A DNA stretch of 64,000 nucleotides from Streptomyces violascens. Its GTDB lineage: Bacteria; Actinomycetota; Actinomycetes; Streptomycetales; Streptomycetaceae. The stretch is from positions 62,001 through 126,000 of the forward strand of contig NZ_BMUA01000020.1 of assembly GCF_014649955.1 (NCBI RefSeq), in the 5' to 3' direction. The notes beneath the pieces are model-generated. The model saw only the letters and a list, made by a program, of their open reading frames with translations, searched no databases and had not been told where the DNA came from. The position numbers were made by a program, and so were the translations under genes. Shown in pieces: positions 34,391 through 43,505 of this stretch; the first letter of the stretch is position 1, and every line of letters begins with the position of its first letter.

Positions 34391-35358
34391 ACCGCCTGCG
34401 CATCGCGATGACCGGAGCGACCGGGTTCATCGGCTCCGCGGTGCTGCGCTGTCTCCTTGACCCGGCATCGCCAGTTCCCGCGGCCGAGGTCCGGGCCCTC
34501 GTACGCACACACCCGTCCCGGTCCGCGCCTGCGCCCCGACTCTCGTGGATCCAGGGTGATGTGACGCAGCCCCGCTCGCTACGGGGACTGTGTGAAGGCG
34601 CGGACGTCCTGATCCATCTGGCATCGCGGATCACGGGAAGCGAGGATGAGTGCGCAGCGGTGAACGTCGGCGGTGCTCGCGCCCTCGTGGAGGAGGCTCA
34701 GGCTTCTGGAGTCGAGCGGATCATCCATCTGTCCACGGCCGCGGTGTACGGCCATGGCCCTCATCGCGGGATCACGGTGGACGAAGTGGCTCCGGCGCCT
34801 GTCTCGTCGGCCAGCCGTACGCGACTGCAGGCCGAGCGCATAACAGCGGCAGCCGGAAGCACCGTGCTGCGACCGGGGCTGGTCACCGGAGCCGGCGATC
34901 GCTGGGTCGTGCCGACGCTCGCAGATCTGGTGGAGCAACTGCCCGCTCTCTGGAAGGGCGGAGAGGGGCTCTCATCGATGGTGGACGTGGCGGATCTGGC
35001 CCGGTTGATCGTGCGGCTGGCGATCATGCCGAACCGGCCACCGGCCAGGGTCTTCCACGCCAGCCATCCGCTGCCGGTCCGCAACCGGGATCTGATGACG
35101 GCGCTCGACCGACTGGGAGTTCTGCCCCTGCCGACGGCCGACTGGCCCTGGGAGGTCTGCCTGGACCGCCTACGACAGTCATCGGGAAGGGTGAGTGAGC
35201 GGCAGTTCGCTCTGCTGGCCGACGACAACTGGCAACAGAGCGAGGACATCTGGCGCCTCGCCCGTCTCCAGGAAGGCCCTGGACCGCTGGCCCGGCTGTC
35301 GGCGGCCGCACCGTGGTACACGTCGCACCTGGCCGACCGACGGGCGCCGCGCAAGTAA
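34387..35358 (+). CDS. NAD-dependent epimerase/dehydratase-like SDR with altered Tyr-Lys pair
   Basis: 323 residues, GTG at 34387 overlapping the receptor stop. The Rossmann motif TGATGFIG, Asp in QGDVTQP, and LSTAAVYGH are those of extended SDRs. At the catalytic YxxxK position the sequence reads SSASRTRLQAE, so Tyr becomes Ala and Lys becomes Arg. Related genes accompany AfsA/ArpA pairs and are thought to act on autoregulator precursors, but loss of the Tyr argues for a different chemistry or a binding role. A perfect 46-bp palindrome closes the transcription unit. Confidence 0.75.
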   Translation: MNRLRIAMTGATGFIGSAVLRCLLDPASPVPAAEVRALVRTHPSRSAPAPRLSWIQGDVTQPRSLRGLCEGADVLIHLASRITGSEDECAAVNVGGARALVEEAQASGVERIIHLSTAAVYGHGPHRGITVDEVAPAPVSSASRTRLQAERITAAAGSTVLRPGLVTGAGDRWVVPTLADLVEQLPALWKGGEGLSSMVDVADLARLIVRLAIMPNRPPARVFHASHPLPVRNRDLMTALDRLGVLPLPTADWPWEVCLDRLRQSSGRVSERQFALLADDNWQQSEDIWRLARLQEGPGPLARLSAAAPWYTSHLADRRAPRK

Positions 35359-35367
35359 GCCGGTTCA

Positions 35368-35413
35368 CGCGCACTCCAGGGCCAGCCCGGCCGGGCTGGC
35401 CCTGGAGTGCGCG
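35368..35413. terminator. Perfect 46-bp palindromic bidirectional terminator
   Basis: 23-bp arms with no loop bases: the left arm includes GCGCACTCCAGGGCC, the right arm GGCCCTGGAGTGCGC. It separates two convergent genes (SDR and acyltransferase). Confidence 0.85.
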
Positions 35414-35424
35414 CTTGATGTTCC

Positions 35425-36660
35425 TCAGCCAGCCACCGGCTGCGACTGCTGCTGGACGTGACTCTCCTCGGCCGGGACGGCCGGTGCGGGCGGGGCTGCC
35501 TTTCGCGCACGTCCCCAGCGTCGCATCACGGGGCGCTCGACACAGGTGTACAGCACCCAGCCGCCCACCACGGACACGGCGAGGATCACGCCGAGTACCG
35601 CGATTCCAGCGGGAGTTCCCACGCGCCCCTCGTCCATGATCATCGTGCGGACCACATACATGACGACGTAGTGGATGACGTAGAAGCCGAAGGAAATCTC
35701 TCCCAGCCAGATGGCGACCCGGCTGCGCAAAAAGGTGCGCCGTTCTGCGATATCGATCCGGGCGACGGACACAATCAGCAGCGCGAGCGGAATGGCCGTC
35801 ACGGCATACAGCCCGTACAGCCACGGGGCAGCAAGCGCTGCCGCGTACGACAGAACGACCAGCGCACCCGCCGCCCCCACAGGAAGCCGGATCCAGCGGC
35901 CGGCCAGCACGGCACGCGCGGTGATCATGCCCAGGACGAACTCGAAGAGCCGGACCGGGGGGAAGTTGTAGGCGAACCACCACTGCATGACGGACAACGG
36001 ATACTTCTCGGGCGTCTGCGGCGAATCCGGCAACAAGAACTGCACCACGAGCTGAACGCCGATCATCCCCGCCACCATCAAGCCGGCCCACAGCCACAGA
36101 CGCCGCACCGGGATCTTCCTGACCAGCATCAGGAAGAAGGGGAAGAGGAGGTAGAAGAGCAGCTCACTGCAGAGGGACCAACTCGGAAGATTGACGCTGA
36201 TGAAGGTGTCGTGCTGCGGGAACCATGAGTGGATGAGGAACAGGTTGGGAAGCCACGCGGACACCGGGGTGAACTGCGCGGCGAACAGGAGCATGGCCAA
36301 GACCCAGACCACGACATGGTTGGGGTAGATCTTCAGCAGGCGACGGCGCCAGAACGAGGTGAGCCGGTCACTGTCCTTCGCGGACCAGGTCAGCACGAAT
36401 CCGCTGAGGATGAAGAAGAAGGACACTCCCATCCAGCCGGCCTTGCTGAAGAGCCACTCGTAGCCGTGGGCCACTTCCTTGTCCGCGAAGGGACTCAGCG
36501 GAAAGTTGGTCAGCGAGGAGTGGAACGCAAAGACCAGGACGGCAGCGAAGAAGCGCAGGCCGGTGAGCGACGGGAGCCGAGCGGCCGAGCGCGACATGGT
36601 GCCGCGTATCGAGGGATCACCGGAAGCCTTGGAGCGCGGACCGCTCGGTTGACTGCTCAT
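35425..36660 (-). CDS. Acyltransferase 3 family membrane protein
   Basis: 411 residues with about ten hydrophobic segments. The N-terminal motif LTGLRFFAAVLVFAFH carries the family Arg and His pair, followed by GVSFFFILSGFVLTWS and FWRRRLLKIYPNHVV. Acyltransferase 3 proteins O-acylate extracellular or membrane-exported polysaccharides, macrolides and other natural products. The short C-terminal cytosolic tail is Ala/Pro-rich. Its start overlaps the stop of the upstream MFS gene by 4 bp (ATGA), so export and acylation may be coupled: modification of the element's product is plausible but not shown. Confidence 0.85.
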   Translation of the reverse strand: MSSQPSGPRSKASGDPSIRGTMSRSAARLPSLTGLRFFAAVLVFAFHSSLTNFPLSPFADKEVAHGYEWLFSKAGWMGVSFFFILSGFVLTWSAKDSDRLTSFWRRRLLKIYPNHVVVWVLAMLLFAAQFTPVSAWLPNLFLIHSWFPQHDTFISVNLPSWSLCSELLFYLLFPFFLMLVRKIPVRRLWLWAGLMVAGMIGVQLVVQFLLPDSPQTPEKYPLSVMQWWFAYNFPPVRLFEFVLGMITARAVLAGRWIRLPVGAAGALVVLSYAAALAAPWLYGLYAVTAIPLALLIVSVARIDIAERRTFLRSRVAIWLGEISFGFYVIHYVVMYVVRTMIMDEGRVGTPAGIAVLGVILAVSVVGGWVLYTCVERPVMRRWGRARKAAPPAPAVPAEESHVQQQSQPVAG

Positions 36661-37871
36661 GATTCGTTCGACCCTGACAGCGCCACGGCAACGGGCTCGG
36701 ACCGGGGAGTGGGCTTCGCCTTGTCGCGCCGCCGCTCGGAGAATGCCAGCTGCACGATGACCAAGGTGCCCAGGGCGACCAGTACCGCGGCTGCAAGAGG
36801 CACGCCCCGGACACCGAAGCCGAGGTCGATCACTTCACCGCCGTACCAGGAGCCGACGGCCGCGCCGACTCCGAACGCGGACATGTTCGCCGTCAGCGAC
36901 AGCGTGGGCGCATCGGCCGCCGTGGACAGAACACGGGTCTGCAGGCCCGGGATGAGCGCGAACGTGGCCACGGAGAACAGGAACACGAAGACGCCACTGA
37001 GCGCCATGACGGGGCTGACAAGGCAGTAGAGGGCACACGTGAGGGTCAGCAGGGCGGACAGCCCGATGAGACTGGCCATCAGAGCGCGATCGGCCAGCTT
37101 GCCGCCGATCATGTTGCCCACGATGGAGCCCACGCCGTAGGCGATGAGCAGTCCGGGGACCCAGGAGTCGGCGAAGCCACTGACGTCGGTGAGCAGCGGC
37201 ACCATGTAAGTGATCAGGGTGAACATGCCGCCCGAGCACAGAGCCGTCGCCACGATCGTGCCCAGGACGTTCCACTTCCTGAAGACCTTCAGTTCGCGCG
37301 AGACACCGGAGTTGTCCGTAGCGCCCTTGGCCTTCGGAACCGTCAGGAACACCAGCAGCGCGGCTGCCACACCCAGGACGGCGATGGTGCCGAAGGTGGT
37401 TCGCCAGCCGAAATGCTGTCCCACGAAAGTGCCTAGAGGGACACCGAGGACCGTGGCCAGATTGATTCCGAGCTGCGTGGCGGCGACCGCGCTGCCTGCC
37501 TTCTCCTTCGGCACCATCGAGCCGGCCGTGACCACGCACAGCGCGACGAACGTGCCGTGGATCATCGCGGTGATGATGCGGCCGACAACAAGTACCGTGT
37601 AGTTACCGGCGGTTGCTGACACGACATTACCGATGACGGAGAACACGAGGAGGCCCGTCATCAGCGCGCGTCGTTCGATGCGCGTGGTCAGCAAGGTGAC
37701 CAGCGGTCCGCCGAAGGCCATGGTGAGGGCGTAGACCGCCACGAGCAGGCCCGCCGTGGAAATGCTCACCGCAAGGTCGTCGGAGAGTTCGTGCAGCATT
37801 CCGCTAGGGACAAGCTCGGCCGTACCCACGCAGAAGATGGCCAGGATCAAGCTGACTAGTCGGATAGGCAT
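36657..37871 (-). CDS. MFS exporter (DHA1 type), copy 2
   Basis: 404 residues, twelve membrane segments. ILAIFCVGTAELVPSGMLHE and LVLVVGRIITAMIHGTF (motif C region) match chloramphenicol/arabinose-efflux-like DHA1 exporters. It is about 40-45 percent similar by eye to the neighbouring MFS gene (37911-39140); both open with the pattern FCVGTAE(L/V)V. The pair may be an ancient duplication. Its own leader is short (about 40 bp), so it is probably co-transcribed with the upstream MFS gene from the MarR-type operator. Confidence 0.85.
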   Translation of the reverse strand: MPIRLVSLILAIFCVGTAELVPSGMLHELSDDLAVSISTAGLLVAVYALTMAFGGPLVTLLTTRIERRALMTGLLVFSVIGNVVSATAGNYTVLVVGRIITAMIHGTFVALCVVTAGSMVPKEKAGSAVAATQLGINLATVLGVPLGTFVGQHFGWRTTFGTIAVLGVAAALLVFLTVPKAKGATDNSGVSRELKVFRKWNVLGTIVATALCSGGMFTLITYMVPLLTDVSGFADSWVPGLLIAYGVGSIVGNMIGGKLADRALMASLIGLSALLTLTCALYCLVSPVMALSGVFVFLFSVATFALIPGLQTRVLSTAADAPTLSLTANMSAFGVGAAVGSWYGGEVIDLGFGVRGVPLAAAVLVALGTLVIVQLAFSERRRDKAKPTPRSEPVAVALSGSNES

Positions 37872-37910
37872 GATGTTCCTTTGGTGGTTACTGAGGGGGG
37901 AGACCGTCGC

Positions 37911-39140
37911 TCACGACGCCTTCTCGGCGAGATCCGCCCGTGCGGATCCTTCTTCGAGCGGAGGAAGCGCCGAGGAGTCGTGACGACTGCGGGACCACAT
38001 GGCCAGCGAGAGGGCCAGGGCGACTGTGGTCGCGAGAGCGGCGGTCAGAGGGACTTCCCGGACGCCGAAGCCGAGGTTTATGGTGGCGCCGCCGAGCCAC
38101 GCCCCGAGTCCGTTGCCAAGGTTGAAGGCGGACACATTGGCTGAGAGCGCGAGAGCAGGGGCGGCGGCGGCCACTGCCAGGATCCGCGCCTGCAACGCCG
38201 GGATGATGGAGAAGCCGGCAGCGCCGAAGACGAAGAGCGCGACGGCCGAGGGAATCTGGTGTGGAGCCGCGGCCCAGAAGATCACCAGTGCGGCGAGGAG
38301 CGCGGCCTGCGCCACCAGGACTCCCCGCATGACGTTGGTGTCGGCCGCCTTGCCCCCGAGGAAGTTGCCCAGAACCGAGCCGACACCGAAGACGATGAGC
38401 AGCACGCCCACCGCGGGGGCCGCGAAGTGGCCGACGTCTCGCAGGAGCGGTGCCAGATAGGTCGACGTCGTGAACACCGCTCCTTGAGCGAGCACGGTGA
38501 TCAGCATGGAGAGCTGGAGGCTTCCCTTGCGGAACACCTTCAGCTGCTCGCGGAGCGAGAGGCTCTCCCCGGCGGCGTCTTGGCTCTCGGAGAGCAGCAC
38601 CTTCGGGACGAACTTCTGGATCAGCAGACTGCACAGTACGGCGAAGACGGTGACGTAGACGAAGGTCGCCCGCCACCCGAACTGCTGGCCTATGAAGGTG
38701 CCGATGGGGGAGCCGAGAACGTTGGCGAAGTTGAATCCCAGCGCGATCTTCGCCATGGCGGTCGCCTGCTTGTCCGGCGGGGACATGAGTGCGGCGACAT
38801 GCCAGGCCACTGCGGCAAAGGTGCCGTGACTGAGCGAGGTGAAGACGCGCGCGCCCATCAGGGTCCCGTAGTTGGGGGCCAGGGCAGCGATGACGTTGCC
38901 CGCGATGAAGACGCCCATCAGGCTCAGTAGCAGGGCTTTGCGGGACCATTTGGCGGTGAGGAGGGTGATGATCGGACCACCGATGGTCACGCCCAGCGCG
39001 TAGCCGGTGACCAGCAGCCCGGCCGTCGGGATGGAGACGTTCAGGTCGGCCGACATCTCGGGCAGGATCCCGGCGATGACGACCTCGGCGGTCCCCACGC
39101 AGAAGACCCCGAGCATCAGGGCCAGTAGAGGCAGTGGCAT
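37911..39140 (-). CDS. MFS exporter (DHA1 type), copy 1
   Basis: 409 residues, twelve membrane segments, opening LMLGVFCVGTAEVVIAGILP. The loop 2-3 and motif C regions (SHGTFAAVAWHVAALM, GFGVREVPL near the end) are those of Cmr/Cmx-like drug exporters. It is the first gene of a - strand run (two MFS genes and the acyltransferase). It is divergent from the MarR gene, with a near-palindrome (39178-39194) 38 bp before its start. It is likely the self-resistance or export pump of the locus under MarR control. Confidence 0.85.
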   Translation of the reverse strand: MPLPLLALMLGVFCVGTAEVVIAGILPEMSADLNVSIPTAGLLVTGYALGVTIGGPIITLLTAKWSRKALLLSLMGVFIAGNVIAALAPNYGTLMGARVFTSLSHGTFAAVAWHVAALMSPPDKQATAMAKIALGFNFANVLGSPIGTFIGQQFGWRATFVYVTVFAVLCSLLIQKFVPKVLLSESQDAAGESLSLREQLKVFRKGSLQLSMLITVLAQGAVFTTSTYLAPLLRDVGHFAAPAVGVLLIVFGVGSVLGNFLGGKAADTNVMRGVLVAQAALLAALVIFWAAAPHQIPSAVALFVFGAAGFSIIPALQARILAVAAAAPALALSANVSAFNLGNGLGAWLGGATINLGFGVREVPLTAALATTVALALSLAMWSRSRHDSSALPPLEEGSARADLAEKAS

Positions 39141-39177
39141 GGCGACCGGAGCCTTTCGTAGGAAGCCAGTAATTAAA

Positions 39178-39194
39178 ATGTATGCGAATGCATG
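39178..39194 (-). promoter_or_regulatory. Putative MarR operator before the exporter gene
   Basis: CATGCATTCGCATACAT on the - strand, two ATGYAT half-sites spaced by 4 bases, in the MFS/MarR divergent gap. It matches 39866-39882 at 15 of 17 positions. Confidence 0.6.
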
Positions 39195-39306
39195 TAGATA
39201 ATGGCTGAAGGTGCCCGCCTGGTCAACCGCCGCAAGGAGTTAGGCTGAGGAGCGGGGGCGACTGGATATCGGCGACGTTCGAGAGACTCACTGAAGGGCC
39301 GCGTCA

Positions 39307-39765
39307 ATGGAGACTTGGGCACCACGCACGGGGCGGGACGAGGTCGCCCTGTGGCGGCAGCTCACACTCTTGATGGAGCAGGTCAACGCGGCGGCGGGCA
39401 AGCGATTGACCCGCAGCCACGGCGTCTCCGTGAACGAGTTGCTGCTCCTACTCTCCCTGACGGAACGGCGTGACGGCACGCTCCGGATGTCCGACCTGAT
39501 CAGGACCCTCGGAGCCAGTCAGCCGGTCGTCAGTCGCATGGCCGCCCGGCTCGAGGACGCCGAGTGGGTCGCGCGCCGCAGCGCCTCCGACGACAAGCGC
39601 GGGGTGGATGTGCAGGTCACCGCCGCAGGTAGGCGGATCGCGGGCGAGGCCGAGCGAACCCTGCGCAAGACCCTCGCCGAGGCACTCGATGCGGCGGCGC
39701 TGAACGACTCCACCGCTTCCCTGGTCGCGCGGCTGCGGTACGCGCCGGCCGTGCCGCTCGACTGA
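39307..39765 (+). CDS. MarR-family regulator
   Basis: 152 residues, ATG at 39307. The winged-helix core is clear: LLLLLSLTERRDGTLRMSDL, then LGASQPVVSRMAARLEDAEW (recognition helix) and the wing RRSASDDKRGVDVQVTAAG. MarR repressors commonly sense small phenolic or other metabolites and control adjacent efflux genes. Matching palindromes occur before the divergent exporter gene and before the cyclitol operon, suggesting that it coordinates export with synthesis. A strong terminator (39787-39838) isolates it from the operon downstream. Confidence 0.9.
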   Translation: METWAPRTGRDEVALWRQLTLLMEQVNAAAGKRLTRSHGVSVNELLLLLSLTERRDGTLRMSDLIRTLGASQPVVSRMAARLEDAEWVARRSASDDKRGVDVQVTAAGRRIAGEAERTLRKTLAEALDAAALNDSTASLVARLRYAPAVPLD

Positions 39766-39786
39766 CCAGCTCGCGTCCCCTTGGAA

Positions 39787-39838
39787 GGGGCGGCCTCGAC
39801 ATCGGGTCACCAGCCCGACGCCGAGGCCGCCCCTTTTT
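39787..39838. terminator. Rho-independent terminator after the MarR gene
   Basis: GGGGCGGCCTCG pairs with CGAGGCCGCCCC, with an inner CGGG/CCCG stem, then TTTTT. Confidence 0.9.
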
Positions 39839-39865
39839 CCGTAGGAGCTGCACGTGAAGCAATTT

Positions 39866-39882
39866 CATGCATTCACATGCAT
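39866..39882 (+). promoter_or_regulatory. Putative MarR operator before the cyclitol operon
   Basis: CATGCATTCACATGCAT, two ATGCAT half-sites spaced by TCAC. A loose promoter follows (TTGCGA at 39903, TAGTGT 18 bases on). It shares 15 of 17 positions with the site before the exporter gene. Confidence 0.6.
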
Positions 39883-40096
39883 CTAATGTGACCCCTGTCA
39901 CGTTGCGATGTATCCATCTGGCGCAATAGTGTTCGATCTTGTTGGGACGCCGGATGGCCGGATCTGTCCCCTTCGGGGCCCGTGCGACCGTCCCCTTCCT
40001 GCCGCTGTAGCTCCACAAACGATGACGTCCAGCTGTTCCCAGCCACAGCGAAGCCACTCACGCCCAGTGACTCAAAAGCTCCCTGGAGGTCTTGCC

Positions 40097-41320
40097 ATGT
40101 CTACTGCCACCGCACCTCAGCCCACCGAGGTCAAGCCCTCTGCCGATCTGCCCAAGCCGCCTGGTCTGCACTGGAACGTCCGCGCGAAGCAACCTGTGGA
40201 CTACAGCGTCAGCATGGTCCGAGGACTGCTGGACCTGGAGAACTCCACGCTCGCCCGCGCCTGCGGCGGCGGTATGGGGAAATCGTTCCGCTGCCTGCTG
40301 GTCATCGACGCGGCAGTCGACCAGCTGTACCGAGAGCAGTTCGCGGAGTACTTCGAGCGCTGGCAGATCGAAGCCCACTGGCAGGTCGTCCAGGGCGATG
40401 AGGACGCGAAGTACCTGGAACAGGCCGTCCGTGTCACCGAGGCCATGTCCCGCATGGGAATCCTGCGTCGGGCCGAGAAGGTCGTCGCGGTCGGCGGAGG
40501 CGTGGTGCTGGACATCGTCGGCTTCGCCGCGAGCATGTACCGCCGCGGAGTCCCCTACATCCGCGTCCCCACCACCCTGGTCGGGCAGATCGACGCAGGG
40601 ATCGGAGTCAAGACCGGTATCAACTACGGACACCACAAGAACCGGCTCGGCGCCTACTTCGCCCCGGAACTCGCCCTGATCGACCCGGACTTCCTGCGCA
40701 CCATTGATCCGCGGCACGTGGCCAACGGCCTCGCGGAGATCATCAAGATGGCATTGGTCAAGGACGCTGCTCTCTTCGATCTCCTGGAAGCAACGGTCGG
40801 CACCATCACTCCCGAGACTCTGGCCACTTGTGGCTCGGCGTTGAGCGAGGTTCTGTCACGGGCGATCTCCGGCATGCTCGACGAGCTTGAGCCCAACTTG
40901 TGGGAGCAGGTGCTGGAGCGATCCGTCGACTACGGCCACACCTTCAGCCCGTCCCTGGAACTGCGCGCAGATCCTCCTCTGCTCCACGGCGAAGCTGTCG
41001 CCGTCGACATGGCGATCTGCGTCGCGCTCGCCCACCTGCGCGGGCATCTGTCGAGGCACGACACCGACCGCGCGCTGAAGCTGCTTCAGGGTTTCCAACT
41101 CCCCATCACACACCCGATCTTCACCCGCGACCTGCTTGAGGAAGCACTCGCCGATGCGGTCAAGCACCGCGACGGGCTGCAGCGCGTGCCTCTGACACGG
41201 GGCATCGGCTCCGTCGTCTTCGCCAACGACCTCACCACTGAAGAGCTGGGCCGGGCACTGGAGTTCGTCGACACATGGCGGGTGGGTGCCGATGCCAAAC
41301 CGGTCGGTGCGGGAGTATGA
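40097..41320 (+). CDS. Sedoheptulose 7-phosphate cyclase (2-epi-5-epi-valiolone synthase type)
   Basis: 407 residues, ATG 40097 with GGAGG 7 bases upstream; the frame is open to 39908 but unsupported. It belongs to the dehydroquinate-synthase fold: GGGVVLD (133-139), PTTL (158-161), GVKTGIN (170-176), HKNRLG (180-185), NGLAEIIKMALV near 210 and the metal-ligand region HGEAVAVDMA. The GVKTGIN...HKNRLG pattern and the context point to a C7-cyclitol cyclase such as AcbC/ValA rather than primary-metabolism AroB, though EVS-type stereochemistry cannot be told by eye. It is first in an operon of six coupled genes and lies downstream of a probable MarR operator. Confidence 0.85.
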   Translation: MSTATAPQPTEVKPSADLPKPPGLHWNVRAKQPVDYSVSMVRGLLDLENSTLARACGGGMGKSFRCLLVIDAAVDQLYREQFAEYFERWQIEAHWQVVQGDEDAKYLEQAVRVTEAMSRMGILRRAEKVVAVGGGVVLDIVGFAASMYRRGVPYIRVPTTLVGQIDAGIGVKTGINYGHHKNRLGAYFAPELALIDPDFLRTIDPRHVANGLAEIIKMALVKDAALFDLLEATVGTITPETLATCGSALSEVLSRAISGMLDELEPNLWEQVLERSVDYGHTFSPSLELRADPPLLHGEAVAVDMAICVALAHLRGHLSRHDTDRALKLLQGFQLPITHPIFTRDLLEEALADAVKHRDGLQRVPLTRGIGSVVFANDLTTEELGRALEFVDTWRVGADAKPVGAGV

Positions 41321-42354
41321 GCACCGCCATCACCGTCTTCGACGTCGGCGGAACGCATATCCGCCAGGCATGGTGGCTACGTGAGGGAGAGCTGCGCGCC
41401 CGAACCTCGCGTCCTTCCCCCAGCTTCAAGCGCTTCCCCAATGCCACGGCAGCAGAACTCCAGGACATGATGGTCCGGGAGTTGAGCGACGCGGTAACGG
41501 AGACGCCCGAGGCCGTCGTCGGCGTCTCCTTCGGAGCCGCACTCGACCACCGCACCGGCATCGTCTACGCCTCTGCTCCTCTTTGGGGCGACCACAGTGA
41601 GCCGTTCGACCTGCAGGCCGCACTGTCCGCCCGTCGACCTGACGTCACATGGCATATCGTCAACGACGTCACGGCAGCACTCCTGCACGCCGCCGCTGCC
41701 CCCGGTCGGATGGGGCACCGCAAGGTGCTGCTGGCCACCATCAGTTCGGGTATCGCCTGCAGGACCATCGACCAGCGACATGGTCAGATCTCCGTGGACG
41801 GCTGCGGACTGCAGGGAGAGATCGGCCACTTGCCGGCCGTTGCCGAACTGGCCGGGCGTCCGGTCACCTTGAACTGCGACTGCGGGGAGCAGGGACACCT
41901 GGCAGCGTGTTCCTCCGGCCCCGGCATCGCGCAGATGGCACACGTCCTGCAGCAGCGGGAACCCGAGCGATGGGCCAACTCGCTTCTTGCGCAACTGATT
42001 GCTGACGGCGTCGCCTTCGAGCGGGCATTCCGGAGCGCTCTGGACGAGCAGGACAGCCTGGCGATCGAATTGCTCGACGCGGTGACCGCCCCCGTCGCAG
42101 CCGTTCTGCGCACTGCGCTGTGCCTGGATCCGGAGATCGACGAGACGGTCCTGACCGGTGGCGTCGTACACGGACTGGGACAGCACTACCGACATGCCTT
42201 GATGGGACACCTCACCCGACAGGGCCTGTACCTGACCAGCGAGCGCACTCCCGAGTGGCTGGAGCAGCGCGTCACTGTCAGCAGCCCCGGGGAGGCCGAC
42301 AGCCTGGCAGGCGCGGGGATCGCGGCGTGTACCGGAGCGAGCGTGGCGTCATGA
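41317..42354 (+). CDS. ROK-family kinase, probable C7-cyclitol 7-kinase
   Basis: 345 residues, ATG overlapping the cyclase stop (ATGA). The phosphate motif DVGGTHIRQAWW, the catalytic region with EIGHLP, and a CDCGEQGHLAAC segment mark a ROK sugar kinase. The third Cys of the usual ROK zinc motif is His here. Known C7-cyclitol kinases (AcbM, ValC) are ROK proteins encoded with their cyclases, so 7-phosphorylation of the cyclase product is the best guess. Two ATGA overlaps tie it to the cyclase before and the dehydrogenase after. Confidence 0.8.
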   Translation: MSTAITVFDVGGTHIRQAWWLREGELRARTSRPSPSFKRFPNATAAELQDMMVRELSDAVTETPEAVVGVSFGAALDHRTGIVYASAPLWGDHSEPFDLQAALSARRPDVTWHIVNDVTAALLHAAAAPGRMGHRKVLLATISSGIACRTIDQRHGQISVDGCGLQGEIGHLPAVAELAGRPVTLNCDCGEQGHLAACSSGPGIAQMAHVLQQREPERWANSLLAQLIADGVAFERAFRSALDEQDSLAIELLDAVTAPVAAVLRTALCLDPEIDETVLTGGVVHGLGQHYRHALMGHLTRQGLYLTSERTPEWLEQRVTVSSPGEADSLAGAGIAACTGASVAS

Positions 42355-43505
42355 CAGCCGCTGAACACATACCGCACCACCAGGCGCTCGTCCGGGAGGC
42401 CGGGCGGGTGAGACTGCGCGTGCGGCCCACCCATGCACCCGCACCGGGCGAACTGCTCGTGGCCGTACAGGTCGCGGGGCTGTGCGGAACGGACATACAA
42501 ATGCTCCGCGGGCTGCGCGACGACCCGGCTCCGGTCATCGGCCACGAAGGCATCTGTCATGTCGTGGCGGCCGGAACGGGAGCGCCGGACTCCCTGTCGC
42601 CGGGCACCCCGGTTCTCGTCAACCCGACACACAGGTCGGACCCGTCCTTCCTGCTCGGACACAATGTGGACGGGCTGATGCAAGAGCGCACCCACATTCC
42701 CGCAACTGCGGTGCACGACGGCCTCGTCGTCCCCCTGACACAGCCCCCTGACCCCGTCCTCGGCACACTGATCGAACCGCTGGCCGCCGTCTGCTATGCC
42801 TTCGCTCTGCTCGGCACCGTCGGTCCACGCACGCTCGTGGTGTACGGCGACGGGACTATCGGTCAGCTTGCTGTACGCGCTGCCCGTCGATGGCTCGGGG
42901 AGGACGTTCGCGTTGTCCTCGTGCATCACAGCCGTGACGGACTGGAGTGGAGCGCCCGACACCCGGTTGCCGGCACCGAGTTGCTGCTGGACGGGGAGGG
43001 GCACGAGGCACTCCGTCTGGACGGGCCGACAGCAGTGCTTCTCGCGACGCCGCGCACTGGCACCCTGAACGCGCTGGAGTCAGCACTGCGTCTCGACTGC
43101 CGCGACCTGACCATAGACATGTTCGGCGGCCTTCCGCCCGGCGCTACCAGTGCCTTGCTACCCGGAGTCGACCTGGCTGCCGTCCGGGCCGCCAACTGCG
43201 CGGGACTCCCCGTGCCGGCAGCCTTCACACGGGTGCGCGGTCCGCAGGGCCGATCCGTACGGCTGACCGGTCACCGAGGTGTAGGCAACGACCATCTCCT
43301 CGAAGCCGCTGCCGAACTGGCCGGACGGCCGGATCTCTACCGCGACCTGGTGACCCATGTCGTGGAACCGCGAGAGGCCGCCAAGATCATGAACAGCCTG
43401 TCGGCCGGTCTCGGCCGGAATGTCGCGGGCAGCCGTCTCATCAAGCTCGCGGTGCAGTTCCCCCGGACGCCTCCTTCCTCATCCCTCTCATCGGAGTCCG
43501 CATGA
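42351..43505 (+). CDS. MDR-family (zinc) dehydrogenase, AcbL-like position
   Basis: 384 residues. GLCGTDIQMLRG (Cys ligand), GHEG (His/Glu) and IEPLAAVCYA (third ligand) outline the catalytic zinc site. The Rossmann motif is VVYGDGTIGQLAVRAA. The structural-zinc Cys cluster is absent. By position between the kinase and an SDR it matches the cyclitol dehydrogenase AcbL of the acarbose operon, and may oxidise or reduce a phosphorylated cyclitol. It overlaps both neighbours by 4 bp. Confidence 0.75.
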   Translation: MTAAEHIPHHQALVREAGRVRLRVRPTHAPAPGELLVAVQVAGLCGTDIQMLRGLRDDPAPVIGHEGICHVVAAGTGAPDSLSPGTPVLVNPTHRSDPSFLLGHNVDGLMQERTHIPATAVHDGLVVPLTQPPDPVLGTLIEPLAAVCYAFALLGTVGPRTLVVYGDGTIGQLAVRAARRWLGEDVRVVLVHHSRDGLEWSARHPVAGTELLLDGEGHEALRLDGPTAVLLATPRTGTLNALESALRLDCRDLTIDMFGGLPPGATSALLPGVDLAAVRAANCAGLPVPAAFTRVRGPQGRSVRLTGHRGVGNDHLLEAAAELAGRPDLYRDLVTHVVEPREAAKIMNSLSAGLGRNVAGSRLIKLAVQFPRTPPSSSLSSESA

